From Biomphalaria glabrata (taxonomy: Eukaryota > Mollusca > Gastropoda > Planorbidae), in assembly GCF_947242115.1 (NCBI RefSeq), contig NC_074718.1:43954699-44018698 (forward strand): DNA of 64,000 bases. The letters are read 5' to 3'. The translations under genes were made by a program, and so were the position numbers. Positions 1 through 10,885 of the stretch are shown here, piece after piece; the stretch's first letter is position 1; each line of letters starts with the position of its first letter. A model generated the notes under the pieces. The model was not told the origin of the DNA. It saw nothing but the letters and a program-made list of their open reading frames with translations, and ran no database searches.

Positions 1-599
1 TGTTTCAGTACTACAGACTCGTGATCACATGTAGTATACCAAGAGAAATATTTTTTAAAACAAAAAAAGATACTTGATCTAACCAGCGCCGTATTATAAT
101 ATTGGGAGGGGGTGCCATGGTCAGGATTTCTGCGAAGGTCTCTACCCTTTTCAAGCTTCACTATAAATGCAATCAATAAATAATATTAATAATTCTAAAC
201 AAAGGCCTGTCATTTGTGAAGAAAGATCTAGACTGCTTATGTATTAAATATTATTTCTTTTATTTTGTTTAAATCGAATATGCATATATTGTTAAAAAAA
301 ATAATCTTTTTTTTTTTATTTAATGCGGAGGCGCCCTGGACGGAGGTATCACAAATTTAGCCCTGGATCTAACTGTAAATCTATCAGGGGCGGATTGGCT
401 ATTTGGTCACACCGGTATCTAAATGGGCCGGTGTGACCCCCCCCCCCCCCCCCATGGACTACGTTGAATGAACCATAATGTGCCTGGCACTCGCTGTACC
501 TTTCCGAAAAGATTTTTTTCAGACTTGACTGTCAAATACTAGCCGCATTTTACGTAATAATTGAGTCGTCTTTAGCGCCTTGTACCGTCTTTCTAAAGT
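1..599. other. AT-rich intergenic DNA
   Basis: No gene is visible. Around 384-455 there is one half of a hAT-like terminal sequence (CAGGGGCGGATTGGC followed by a GGGCCGGTGTGACC segment and a poly-C run), resembling the ends of the elements at 30736 and 44556. No matching opposite end is seen here. Confidence 0.5.
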
Positions 600-845
600 T
601 CAAGTTTTCCTTTCAGCCGTTGTGTTCTATAAGGTCATCTGTTTCTGTGGCCTACAGTTAACGAGGGTGTCATGTGGCCAGAACAACGACCAACCGCCTT
701 TACTTTTCCCCAACTAATGACAGGCACACATTAGAACTGGATGGACTCAGAGGCGCTCTAAAGACCCCGAAATTTAAAAACCCCAGTCTGTACCAGGATT
801 CGAACCCGGGATTCACTGGTTCGGAAGCCAGCACTTTACCACAAT
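600..845 (-). repeat. tRNA-derived SINE, family 1 copy
   Basis: Minus-strand copy of the commonest SINE in the window. Read on the minus strand it carries a B-box-like GGGTTCGAATCCTGG next to GCTTCCGAACC, then the family body with GTCCATCCAGTTC and GGCCACATGACACCCTCG, and ends near AAGGTCATCTG/CTGAAAGGA. The best-preserved copies (60278, 32104) begin GGAGGCGCGGTGGCTGAGTGG, a good Pol III A box. This copy lacks the extreme 5' end. Confidence 0.8.
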
Positions 846-1030
846 TAAAATTCCTGGTAAGGAAGAAAAAAAATGCCTTGGGGTATAATCATGAAGATCT
901 CGGTAACAGACAACTTGACCCACTTCAGGCCTACGCCTACGCCAATAAGATCTTAAAGGGAAGGAAAAAAGAAAGAAACAAAATCTCTCTTGTTTTAAAT
1001 GCTTACATTCCCGTCTTTCTGGTGAGTTGA
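846..1030. repeat. Repeat joined to SINE, shared with 23960-24390
   Basis: This stretch (ATGCCTTGGGGTATAATC, GAAGATCTCGGTAACAGAC, TTGACCCACTTCA, then purine-rich sequence and TTTAAATGCTTAC) recurs in the same order after the SINE at 23738. The two loci therefore share a composite repeat longer than the SINE. Open frames across it are repeat-derived. Confidence 0.7.
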
Positions 1031-1269
1031 AATACTTGATACACACTCAGACATTAACGTACAGCAAATGGCTTTTTTATGTAGCTATACAGAAGTCTTG
1101 ACGTGAACATACGAGGCTAAATCTCTAATGAGACCCCGAGCTTATACATTTCTCGATATTATGAGCTAGTATAGTCTACAGTAGTCTATAAATCGGAATA
1201 AATCCTCTATTACCAAAATTGACACGTAACAAGTTCAGTTGGTCAAGTTCGACGCAATATGATACCCAA

Positions 1270-1416
1270 TGTAATGTACTAGTTTAGAGAGTAGGTTAGT
1301 TTTGTTAGATAAATATATTGTAATGTACTAGTTTAGAGAGTAGGTTAGTTTTGTTAGATAAATATATTGTAATGTACTAGTTTAGAGAGTAGGTTAGTTT
1401 TGTTAGTTAAATATAT
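1270..1416. repeat. 49-bp unit repeated three times inside the LTR
   Basis: TGTAATGTACTAGTTTAGAG recurs at 1270, 1319 and 1368, an exact 49-bp period with very little divergence. The related LTR at 62132-62431 has one unit. The expansion is at the LTR 5' edge, where promoter/enhancer sequence of such elements usually lies. Confidence 0.9.
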
Positions 1417-1721
1417 TGTGTATAGTTTTAGCGACGGTAAAAGTAATGACGTAGTAAGACAGACTAATGACGTAGTAGACTTAGGCGAACACGGAGACCA
1501 ACATGGCGTTATGTTAGAAGCAGGTTGTGTTTTGAATAGTAGTTGAATAGTTAGATATAGCGACGTTTTAGGAAGACTGGACGGATTTCCCAGTGGTTAA
1601 TAAAGTCTCATTTTATAGAACTGAATGTTGTTATCAAGTATATCTATTTTGTAATGTTCTGTGGCTAATGTTAAGTAATAATTGATACATAGTCGAAGTC
1701 AGATTAGATTAGCCCTCAACA
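1270..1721 (+). mobile_element. Solo LTR fossil of an LTR retrotransposon
   Basis: The sequence begins TGTAATGTACTAG and ends AGCCCTCAACA, giving the TG...CA ends of an LTR. It is flanked by a 4-bp target-site duplication, CCAA at 1266-1269 and 1722-1725. A polyadenylation signal (AATAAAG) lies near 1600. No internal coding part is adjacent, so this is a solo LTR. A shorter, inverted relative is at 62132-62431. The first 49 bp are present three times in tandem (1270-1416). The 4-bp duplication suits Gypsy- or BEL-type elements; the family is not settled. Confidence 0.8.
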
Positions 1722-1964
1722 CCAACATGGATTTAAGAAGAAGCGTGTTAACACAGCAATATATGAGGCCGGAACATTATGTAATGCCAAGGCCGATTTT
1801 GACACACAGTCCGTCCCTGAAACGTACATAACTGAAAGCCTGTACACATTGATTGGATTCATTGACTAGAACGGTGAATGAAAAAGTAGGAGTCAAGGAA
1901 ATCAAGATAAGCTTCCTGGCAGTTATCAAAAAAAAAGCGAAGAATAGAGGGGCGGAGGGTCATT

Positions 1965-2100
1965 TAAACTAACCAATGACTTGGCAGAATTGAAGTCATT
2001 GGTTAACGTGCATGACTAGGTGCAGGATGCGTAGGAGGTAATCATATTCCTTTTCGAAGTAACGTCTGTACTTTATGATATAGGAAGATATAGAGGATCG
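1965..2100 (+). mobile_element. LINE family A, 3' end fragment
   Basis: It contains ATGACTTGGCAGAATTGAAG, TGCATGACTAGGTGCAGGATGCG and GAAGTAACGTCTGTA, which match the 3' end of the LINE at 40259-40466. There the same sequence encodes the C-terminus SDLAEFKSLVNMHD and a stop. Only the end survives, as expected for 5'-truncated retrotransposition. Confidence 0.75.
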
Positions 2101-2379
2101 ACCACACTATGGCTACATGTGTGGTTTTTGTGTTTATATAGGTCAGTGCGGTTCTATTTTTTTTTTAAAGATGACGAATTTAATGCAAATGTTTACTTTA
2201 GCTACTTGACATTTAAATTAATGAGGGGCATCTATTTCGTTAACATCTTACACAGAAATAATACACGAGGCCGGTTTAAGTATGTCTGATGCCCCTGGCA
2301 GCTAAAGTCATTTGCTCCCTTTCCTCTTTCCAGCGACATGTCTAGCTAGCCGGTATATTCATTAAAAACAAATATTCTG

Positions 2380-2760
2380 CACCCACACAGCTACCTCCAC
2401 AGCTGCACCCACACAGCTACCTCCACATCTGCACCTACACAGCTACCTCCACAGCTGCACCTCCACAGCTACCTCCACAGCTGCACCCACACAGCTACCC
2501 ACACAGCTGCACCCACACAGCTACCTCCACAGCTGCACCCACACAGCTACCTCCACAGCTGCACCTCCACAGCTACCTCCACAGTTGCACTTACACAGCT
2601 ACCTCCACAGTTGCACTTACACAGCTACCTCCTCAGCTGCACCCACACAGCTACCTCCACAGCTGCACCTACACAGCTACCTCCACAGCTGCACCCACAC
2701 AGCTACTTCCACAGCTGCATCCACACAGCTACCTCTACAGCTGCACCTACACAGCTACTT
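2380..2760. repeat. 26-bp minisatellite
   Basis: About 14 imperfect copies of ACAGCTACCTCCACAGCTGC plus CMCMCA; the spacing between copies (for example 2647 and 2673) is 26 bp. The unit is not a multiple of three, so Thr/Ala/His-rich open frames across it are by-products. Confidence 0.9.
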
Positions 2761-3110
2761 TATCAACAACATCTTTCAACAACATCAACATCATAAACAA
2801 CATCAACTTCATAAACAACATCAAAACTAGATATCAACACCATAAAAAGTAAAAAACAACCACACCAATAATAGTATCAACATCAATACTATCAACAACA
2901 TCAAAACTTTCAACGACATCTACACCATAAAACAAAACACCAAAACTATCAAAAACATCAACACCAACAACAACATTAAAACAGCATCAAAACTATCAAC
3001 AATACCAATACCACCAACATTATTAAACTATTTCAAACAACAGCATCAACGGGATATACAACATTACTATCATCAACAACACCAACATTACCGCCAACAA
3101 CTTGTGAAAC
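2761..3110. repeat. CAACAT/CATCAA low-complexity DNA
   Basis: A degenerate run of CAACATCA, AACACC and AAAACTATCAACA motifs follows the minisatellite. No gene is supported. Confidence 0.7.
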
Positions 3111-3354
3111 ACGCATACATAACCATTCAAGCGTGAAAGTGCCAGGTGCTATTGAGACAATGTTTGTTTCTGACACTGAATAGAAATATACCCACCGGGA
3201 AACAACGATTCCAACTCGATGATCTACATTAAAATTAATGGAAGAGATATCTGGATAAAGAGATCTCAGTGCAATGTACTCCGTGTATTTAGTATTTAAA
3301 AAAAAAAAGATTTAAATAAAATAATTATAATAATAATTTCATAAGATTCTACAC

Positions 3355-3595
3355 AATGTCCTGTTGGATGATTGAGAAGAGCTTGGCTTCCAAAATTGAA
3401 GGGGTCTTGGGTTCGAATCTCGGTGAAGACTGGGATTTTGAATTTCGGGATTTTTAGGACGCCCCTGAGTCTACCCAGCTCTGAAGGGTACCTAACATTA
3501 GTTAGTAAATGCGGTTGGTCGTTATGCTGGCCCACATGACATCATCGATAACCGACGGTCGTAGAAACAGATGACCTTTTTTCCTATAGATATCA
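3355..3595 (+). repeat. SINE family 1, diverged copy
   Basis: It has GCTTGGCTTCC, the B-box-like TTGGGTTCGAATCTCGG, and the body ending in GCTGGCCCACATGACA and AACAGATGACC. The A-box region (GATGATTGAGAAG) is decayed. It abuts a second copy in the same orientation, forming a dimer. Confidence 0.8.
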
Positions 3596-3872
3596 AGGCG
3601 CGATGGCTGAGCAGTAAAGCGCTTGGCTTCCAAACCGGAGACCGGGGTTCGAATCCTGGTGAAGACTGGGATTTTTAAATTTCGGAATCTATTTGGGCGC
3701 CTCTGAGTCCACCTAGCTCTAATGGGTACCTGACATTAGTTGGGGAAACGTAAAGGCGGTTGGACGTTGTGCTGGCCACATGACACCCTCGTTATCCGTA
3801 GGCCACAATTAGATGACCTTTACATCATCTGCCCTATAGACCACAAGGTCTGAAAGGGGAACTTTACTTTTT
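3596..3872 (+). repeat. SINE family 1, well-preserved copy
   Basis: It starts GGCGCGATGGCTGAGCAG (A box) and has GGGGTTCGAATCCTGG (B box), the conserved body GTCCACCTAGCTCTAATGGG and the 3' end GACCACAAGGTCTGAAAGGGG. The tRNA-like head is about 70 bp and the body about 200 bp. Confidence 0.85.
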
Positions 3873-4076
3873 ATCAAGTGTACTTAAAAAGTGTACTCTA
3901 CGTTACTACACAAACGAAACAAAGTTTCTTCGTCCCACATTTTCATAGGAGTACATTGTGAAGACGTGTCGACTTTCTAGTTGAGAGATGTAGCTCTATA
4001 GTCACTTTACATCTAGTTCAAGCAGCAATGCTGAAGCACGTCATCTCATTTGTTTGATTTCTATTTATGTGCAGGT

Positions 4077-4181
4077 ATGCAAGAAGATGGTGATGCTGGC
4101 ATTTCCCTGTTGGATACTACTGATGACAGCCTTTCGGATGGGGAGACCTCTCAGCGGTGTAAATTAGAGCATGCCGATTGA
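4077..4181 (+). other. Possible 5' exon or upstream ORF (34 codons)
   Basis: A sequence resembling a splice acceptor (TTTATGTGCAG, ending 4073) precedes an ATG that opens 34 codons, an acidic peptide starting MQEDGDAGISLLDTTDD and closing at TGA. It lies about 330 bp before the ankyrin gene. It could be part of that gene's leader (an upstream ORF or an alternative exon) or chance. Nothing in it is recognisable. Confidence 0.25.
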
Positions 4182-4196
4182 AAGATTTGAAGTCGA

Positions 4197-4500
4197 CAAG
4201 TTGTGAAAGGCCTGTCACTTTTAAAAGACCTACTACAGGTGTGAAAGGCCTGTCACATAAAAGACCTACTACAGGTATGAAAGACCTGTCACAGGCGAGG
4301 TGAAATGCCTGTCACTGATGTAGCAGGTGAAATACCTGTCACTGATGTAAAAGCATGTCAGGGGAAATACTTATTACAGGTGTGAAAGACCAATACTGGC
4401 GTGAAGACCTATTACTGGCGTGAAGACCTTTTACTGGCGTGAAGACCTATTACTGGCGTGAAGACCTTTTACTGGCGTGAAGACCTATTACTGGTGTGAA
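4197..4500. repeat. Degenerate 18-20-bp minisatellite ahead of the ankyrin start
   Basis: Units such as GTGAAGACCTATTACTGGC recur at 18-19-bp spacing, alternating CCTATTACT and CCTTTTACT from about 4390 to 4500. Older, more diverged units (GTGAAAGGCCTGTCAC, AAAGACCTACTACAGG) extend back to about 4200. The array runs into the first codons' upstream edge, so it is probably in the 5' leader of the ankyrin gene. Confidence 0.8.
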
Positions 4501-4507
4501 AGACAAC

Positions 4508-7500
4508 ATGTCGGATGAAAGACTAGTCCTAGGTGTCAATGACAGTTTACTGTTTAGTGCGATCACCTCCAAATCTAATGAGGACATACACCAGATTTTT
4601 ATGTTAACCGAATACAAGCTGACGTCATTTTCTAACCACGCCCTTAACTGGAGCGTCTTACAAGCTTGTCGTCTGGGTCATGAACTTTTGATTCAGTACC
4701 TGCTCCAAGATGGCGCCAGGCTAGAAGTCCGGGACGACAACGGAAACACGCCCCTTTTAATTTGCTCAACCAAAAATATTCCAGGCGCGATCAACTTTTT
4801 GTTGAAACAGGGAGCAGACGTCAATGCTGCTAACAACAATGGCGACACTGCAATCATCCTAGCCGAGTCAAAAGAAGTGATTAAAATTTTACTTTCTCAC
4901 CATGGCATTAATTTAGATCGTCAGGACAAGAATGGAGACACAGCTTTAATGGCCGCTATTCAGTCTTTCAATCTAGTCAAATCCAGTTTGCTGATCACTT
5001 CCGGGGCTTGCCCCAAAACGGTGGTTAACACTTCCGGTGAAAACGCTCTTCAAGTTGCCAACCGTTTAGGAATAGGCCCCATTTTGGAATTGTTGTATCA
5101 TTCCTTTGTGTTGGAAAGGCACCCTCTCATCAACCAATCAATAACTGGAGATTATGAGTCTTGCAATGCCCTCTTGCGTTACAATCTTTATGAGGATACA
5201 GAAATTATAAATATTAGACCTAACATTCTGTGCGTTGTTTTAAATTGTATCAAGGGCCAACAAAATAACCGTGTCACGCCTGACTTGCTTGAGTTTGTCA
5301 GACGACTTTGTCGTTCAGGTGTAAGTGTGAACCAATGTTCAGACTGTGGCAAGTCCCCCCTGGACATAGCAGTTGACATAAAAAATCATGACCTGGCTGA
5401 GATTCTGTGTAAGAACGGAGCAGACATGTCTCACAACACAGTCGTCAATCTAGTGGTGAAAGACGCTGCTCATTTGATACCACTATTCGCAGTCCATGGA
5501 GCCTATATTAACCAAATACTTCCCAACGGTTACATTCAGTACCCAGGCTCAGCGCTGGATGTTGCATTAAAGCAAGCCAAAATTGGAAGCGCAATGGTTT
5601 TGTTATACCACGGAGCTGAGCTAGATGAGAGCCTCGCTTTGGAACAAGCAGTTGAGACTTGCAACTGCAGAACTTTAGAGTTTCTATTGGAAGGGTGTAA
5701 AGAGAAGGTAGAAGCATACATACAAAATGAACCGGATCTGTTTTTTAAAGCTATAAGGACTGGAGACATTAGGGTCTTAAGTTTGTTGCTGGAGGCTGGA
5801 GCAGACGTCAACATGGTACATAAAAATAAAACACCGTTAATGAACGCGGTGCATCTAGACGTGATGCGGTATTTGTTGAAAAATGGCGCCGATGTAAATA
5901 TGAAATCAAACACAACATCTATTATCAATGTGTGTTCTGGAAAGTATATTTTTGATATCAACTACTGTGCGTTTCAGGAGCAGCCAACAGAGGATCAAGT
6001 AGTAGATAAATTAAAACAGATTATTCGCCTGTTTTTAAAACATGGCGCTCATTTGGATGCTTCAGACGATAAGGGGAACACAGCTTTAATAGCCTCGGTA
6101 AATAAATCATGTCCTAAGGATGTTATGATATTTTTACTTAAAGAAGGATCAAATATCAATCAGCGTAATTCCAAAGGTGAATCTGCTCTGTATACTGCAG
6201 TTATATTTAATGATCAAGAAAAACTAACGATTCTTCTTAGCCATGGAGCTAATATTAACTTACAAAACAAGGAAGGTCTCTCGCCATTGCACGAATCTAT
6301 TCACAACATTGAGACCCTCAAGATTTTAATAAAGCATAAGGCAAATGTTAACTTAGAAGACTCAAAGGGGAACACCGCTCTGTTACACGCAGTAAAAAAT
6401 GTCAAGACCTGTCTACAAGTCTGTGTAGACTCGCTAATAGAGGCCGGCTCTGATGTCAACCACACCAACCACGATGGCATGACTGCGCTGATGCTGGCGG
6501 CGGACAACCTCAATTTCGAGATGTCCTCGTTGCTGAAAGCTAACGCTGATGTCAATATCATCAACACCAAGCAACAACACCCAAAGACAGCCTTGTCTAT
6601 ATTACTAAACAAATGGTATCCTGATTGGGGGAGTCAACATTTGGCGTCAGAATTATTAAAACATGGAGCCAATGCAAAGCTTGTTTTGCCTGAGGTTCTA
6701 CATCGTATTATTGCAATGGGTAATGTCCAGTTGGTCCAACAACTTATTGCTTCAGGGCTTGGACCAACGGACATTATTTTACGAAGAAATCTAATGGAAT
6801 GGCCAGTAAAAACTATTTCCCCTTTGAGTGTTTGTTTAATGACAGATCAACTCCAGTTAGCCAAATATTTGATTGAGAACTGGTACCTAACTCAGTCAGA
6901 CCTTGCAATCTTATCTCGGAATAAAACTATTCTAGACCATCTAGATTTTAGAATTAATGAATTTTTAAAGGAACACTCATCACAACCCCCGAGACTGGAG
7001 TTTTTAAGCTTCGTCCGTGTTTCCGCTTCCGTCGGTTCTGGTCCAGACAGAGCAGACAAAGTGAAACACTTACGTCTGCCTCCTATTTTACAAGAATATC
7101 TTCTGTTTAAAAAAGTGGCAGCAGAAGAAAGTCTGGACGAGGATGGCAATGAAGACGACAGCAGTCTCTTTTGTTATGAGCTTACAAAAAAACAAGTTGG
7201 CGCCAGACAGTTCCGTTCTGAATTTTTGAGTAAAGATATACAGTTTCTTGAATTTCACAACAGCTATGGAGGTGAAAGCTCGTCAGACGACAGCGATGGG
7301 GATTGGAACGTGAGCGTCGCCTTGGAGGAAGAGTCACGCTTGATTAATCGTGACAGTGCTTCCGGTGCTCTGCCTACAGACAACGAGAGCAGTGTTCCAC
7401 CTGCAGGCAACGCTGTCCCTGCTCTGTCTACAGACACTTTCAGTTCTGATGAAGAAGATGACTATTTAAATGAAGATGAAGATGAATCCAGCAATGAGAT

Positions 7501-7516
7501 AAAGGAACTAACGTGA
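4508..7516 (+). CDS. Intronless ankyrin-repeat protein with SOCS-box-like C-terminal segment
   Basis: A 1002-residue open frame starts at ATG 4508 (MSDERLVLG); the 12 bp upstream are in frame but begin with GTG, so are not taken as the start. About 15-18 ankyrin repeats fill residues 30-790, with repeated signatures such as NGNTPLLI, LLKQGADVNAAN, KGNTALI, LLSHGANINLQN and DGMTALMLAA. After them, residues about 827-865 read PRLEFLSFVRVSA...LRLPPILQEYLLF. This fits a SOCS box: a BC-box-like helix in which the usual Cys is Ser, and a Cul5-box-like LPLPxxLxxYL variant. The final 120 residues are acidic (SSDDSDGDW, DEEDDYLNEDEDE). ASB-family proteins with this order bind Elongin B/C and Cullin 5 and present substrates for ubiquitination; that role is inferred here. 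The substrate is unknown. The absence of introns could mean an old retrocopy or a lineage-specific family. Confidence 0.9.
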   Translation: MSDERLVLGVNDSLLFSAITSKSNEDIHQIFMLTEYKLTSFSNHALNWSVLQACRLGHELLIQYLLQDGARLEVRDDNGNTPLLICSTKNIPGAINFLLKQGADVNAANNNGDTAIILAESKEVIKILLSHHGINLDRQDKNGDTALMAAIQSFNLVKSSLLITSGACPKTVVNTSGENALQVANRLGIGPILELLYHSFVLERHPLINQSITGDYESCNALLRYNLYEDTEIINIRPNILCVVLNCIKGQQNNRVTPDLLEFVRRLCRSGVSVNQCSDCGKSPLDIAVDIKNHDLAEILCKNGADMSHNTVVNLVVKDAAHLIPLFAVHGAYINQILPNGYIQYPGSALDVALKQAKIGSAMVLLYHGAELDESLALEQAVETCNCRTLEFLLEGCKEKVEAYIQNEPDLFFKAIRTGDIRVLSLLLEAGADVNMVHKNKTPLMNAVHLDVMRYLLKNGADVNMKSNTTSIINVCSGKYIFDINYCAFQEQPTEDQVVDKLKQIIRLFLKHGAHLDASDDKGNTALIASVNKSCPKDVMIFLLKEGSNINQRNSKGESALYTAVIFNDQEKLTILLSHGANINLQNKEGLSPLHESIHNIETLKILIKHKANVNLEDSKGNTALLHAVKNVKTCLQVCVDSLIEAGSDVNHTNHDGMTALMLAADNLNFEMSSLLKANADVNIINTKQQHPKTALSILLNKWYPDWGSQHLASELLKHGANAKLVLPEVLHRIIAMGNVQLVQQLIASGLGPTDIILRRNLMEWPVKTISPLSVCLMTDQLQLAKYLIENWYLTQSDLAILSRNKTILDHLDFRINEFLKEHSSQPPRLEFLSFVRVSASVGSGPDRADKVKHLRLPPILQEYLLFKKVAAEESLDEDGNEDDSSLFCYELTKKQVGARQFRSEFLSKDIQFLEFHNSYGGESSSDDSDGDWNVSVALEEESRLINRDSASGALPTDNESSVPPAGNAVPALSTDTFSSDEEDDYLNEDEDESSNEIKELT

Positions 7517-9629
7517 TATAATAATCCCTGCATGCTGTTGTTGAATCTCAGACATTAGTGTATATATCTATACTATAAAGTACAATGTAAGGCGTATGTA
7601 TGAATATATAATATAAAAACTGTTAGACCAATCTTGATCAAACTCAACATGTTCCTTAGATCATAGCGGAGACCGTAGGGTATGTTTTAATGCCCCTGCC
7701 CCCCACGATAAAGGCCCTAAAAATAAAAGAAAATACCTAAATTTATCTCTATTAAAGAAACTTTTTAACAAATGGGGTAAACCCGTTTTCAGAGTATTTA
7801 TATTTGATCGTATGAATATGTGGGCTAAACGGCTAAACCTATTTTCATACTCTACTTTTATATTCAAGGCAAAATAACAATACGATGGGAGCATTCGCTA
7901 TTTTAGACATAGGCCTAAATACAATCCACTATATCACTAATACCCCAACTAAGGCTCGCAGGCCGTGAATAATATTTGGTTAGTATACATATAATTAGAT
8001 ATAAAGATCTTCCAGATTTGTTGTTTTGTTTTTGGTCGAGAAGAATTTTCAATATTTTTTTTTAAATAAATATAAAATGTATGTAAAATAAATTTTTAGA
8101 CATTACTACTAGATGTTAATTAGGTAAAAGAATTTAAAATCCAAAAATAGATATTTCCAATCTACACAGAATGTCAGCCCAAGCCAGCTCTAGATATTTC
8201 TATACCGCACAGTAATACTTTATAAGAAAGCGCTTAAGCGCATGGTTTGCTTTTCTGTCGTAAATCTTATAGTTGCAACATTCGAAAACTTAAAAAGAGG
8301 AACCTAGTGAAGTGCATATGACGATATTCGAACCCACGATCAATAAGCTTTGTTTGTGTAGCCGACGTAGTCTTCTCGCTGTCCAAAGAGCGTAGTAACC
8401 AATGTCAAAACTTCTTGATTTGAGACACGATTCCTCCTGGAGATCTCAAGTGAAAACTGTTTAATCTATGCTCTTAATACATATAAGTTTACCAGCACTG
8501 ACTACCATAAAGTAGAGTGCTCACTAAATAAGCATTGTATTGAAGTCAGCAGTAGCTCTGGTTTATTCGTGTCGTCTGCTGGGACTTTAACGGGGAGTTC
8601 TAACAGTTGGGGCCAACACAGTGCTTATAAGGGGAGCTTACTTTAAAATGTAGACTTTCAAACAGGCAAATTTATTAGTTAGACAAAAACTATAACATTT
8701 TTAGATTATACCTTGAGCGGAATTAAAGGAACAATTCCAAATAACACTTCAGCAAAATATTGTTTATAGAATGAATTGTTTTGTGTTAATTGAATTATAA
8801 CATTACACTGCCAATCGAAAATCTGACCAAATGTGTTAATTTGGGTTAGAAAGGCGTGCAATATATTTGCACACGCTCACATTAAGGCTATGATATACTT
8901 TATTATTGAAATGTCAACCTCGTTCTGAAGGGGCAGAAGTTTTGTCGTCTACGTCATTTCTATTAATAGAATCACGCTGAACACGGAGGTTTCTAAAATG
9001 TAAACTGACTGATTTAATGTGACCATAAACACTCATTGCCAATTTTGTCATGATATATTTTTAGCCGACTGGATCAATTTTACACACTCTAAATGCTTGA
9101 ACGAGTCATTTAATTTGAGATTTTCTTATAATTCGAATAGTCTATTTTGATTGGAATATAAAACAGCCAATAAACAATCTAAAAATAGAGGAAGAACATA
9201 ATAACGTTGAGATAAACTTGAATAAGTACATCCAATTGTATCCAGAAATAAGATAAATATAAAAATAACTGGGTGATATCGGAAATAATAAGCATTTGTT
9301 GCTGTTTTATTATATTTCGTTGTTGTTGATATTTTTGTTGTTGATCATTGTTGATGAATAAAGTTTGTTATGTTGATATTGATATATTGTTAATGTTTTT
9401 TTTCTTTCTTCGTTATTGAATAAGCTGATGTTATATTTATTTTCTTAAGTCTTTGTTTTGGCTAATGCTGCTCATCTTGTTGTTGACATTATTGCTGATG
9501 TTATTGTTGTTAGTTTGCATGGTGATTAATGCTGCTGACGGCCGTTGACTTGTAGCACCAAACTGCTGGTAGACAACTAAACCGCTGTGGGCGTAAAATA
9601 CCTAAACTAATACAACTTGAAATAACTTC
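7517..9629. other. AT-rich intergenic DNA
   Basis: No coding sequence is supported. Near 8320-8345 (minus strand) GTGGGTTCGAATATC resembles a Pol III B box and may be a worn SINE. From 9290 to 9560 the DNA is rich in GTT/TTG triplets (GTTGTTGATATTTTTGTTGTTG). Otherwise nothing is recognised. Confidence 0.5.
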
Positions 9630-9815
9630 AATAACTTCCATTTGTGAACAAAATCTGGTATAAATTTTGTCACATGTAAATTATGGGCGAGTCTGGTGTG
9701 AATGTACACTTTGGTTTCTTATAGTTATAATGTTTTTTGTTTGGTGTAATGCACACATTGTAAGACAAATTTCCATACGGACAGTAAAGATTATTATTAT
9801 TATTATTATAAAACT
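9630..9815 (+). mobile_element. LINE family B, 3' end fragment
   Basis: It shares TTTGTCACATGTAAATTATG, GAGTCTGGTGTGAA, GTGTAATGCACA and TTGTAAGACAAATTTCCATA with the fragment at 34780-35070. It ends in an (ATT)n tail, the typical 3' end of a 5'-truncated LINE. Confidence 0.75.
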
Positions 9816-10299
9816 AAATAGACATTTTTATTAGAATATAAACAAAATCAAGTTGAAATGAGATAAAATAAATGTACTAGACTTTAGTAATAATATTTTT
9901 TAACAAAATCAAACTCACTACAATAACACAACCTTTTTATCTCAGGTTCTGGAGTCGTCTCCCCTAGCTAAGACCCAATGACGACAATGCCACCTACGTT
10001 GCATCATTCACAACCAATCGCTAAACTAACAATAGAAACACACACAAACACTCCCTAACAATAAAGCTGTGGTTATGGTTAATGTTGTAGATTGAAGTTA
10101 TTGCTGACGTTGTTGTTATTGTTATTTTCTTGTTATTTTTTAGTTTTTTTTTGTTAATTCCTTGTTTGTTGTAAAATAATACTACAAGCATGACCTCTTG
10201 GCTTTATTTAACAAGATCACGGCAAAAGAACACATAGACATGACTGATTCTTGAAGTATTATAATAATACTACCGGTATAAGCCTATTTTGACTGATAA

Positions 10300-10645
10300 A
10301 ACTGTAGATTTTAATCACCCTGATCTGCTGTTTATTGATTAAAAAAAAAAAAGAAAAAACCGCTAACATCTTTGACATCGCACTACCTCTATCCCATAAT
10401 ATAAGGAAAACTGAAATGGAAATATATAGAAAATATGAGAACCTAAGCTTAGAGATGAAGCTTTTAAGGAAGTTGTCTAAAATAACAATATATCCTGTTG
10501 TTATATCGACTGAGGGGATTTTAACACCTGACCTCACAGACACTTTCAAGGCTCTTGACGTCCCTAAGAAGATTCTCGTTGCCTGTCAGAGGGCGGCACT
10601 GCTTCAGAGCTGCCATACCACCAGAAAATTTCTCAGTGAACTCTT
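10300..10645 (+). mobile_element. LINE family C, C-terminal ORF fragment
   Basis: The plus frame encodes KTANIFDIALPLSHNIRKTE, then MEIYRKYENLSLEMK, TIYPVVISTEGI and LTDTFKALDVPKKI. This is the region C-terminal to the reverse transcriptase in many non-LTR retrotransposons (an 'IIDIAIPLDHNI...KYQDLA...VIPVVIGALG' pattern). A second, inverted fragment of the same family is at 16918-17285. The upstream RT is missing. Confidence 0.75.
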
Positions 10646-10885
10646 TTAAAGGGAGACTACAATGAATTTTGTTTCTCTCTAATGAAGCTCGACCCTGGCA
10701 GTGACAGAGACTGAATATTCATTCGTTTTGCATATAATAATAGATGTACAAGGGACATAACTTGCTGACACACATAGAAAATAACTCTGTTACACGACAT
10801 TATTATTGTTGCTAATTATGCTTATGTTGTTGTTGTTTTGTCGTTAAATACTTTTGTTGATGCTGTTGTTGTCGATGTTGCTGAT

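Noticed and set aside
2585-2830. Thr/Ala/His-rich frames
   Set aside because: They lie in a 26-bp minisatellite whose period is not divisible by three.
4496-4507. Extended start of the ankyrin protein four codons upstream
   Set aside because: It would begin at GTG; the first ATG is at 4508. Similar TTG-led extensions were dropped for GPCR 1 (12226) and GPCR 3 (28246).
5188-7149. Minus-strand frames across the ankyrin gene
   Set aside because: They are antisense shadows of the clear ankyrin coding frame.
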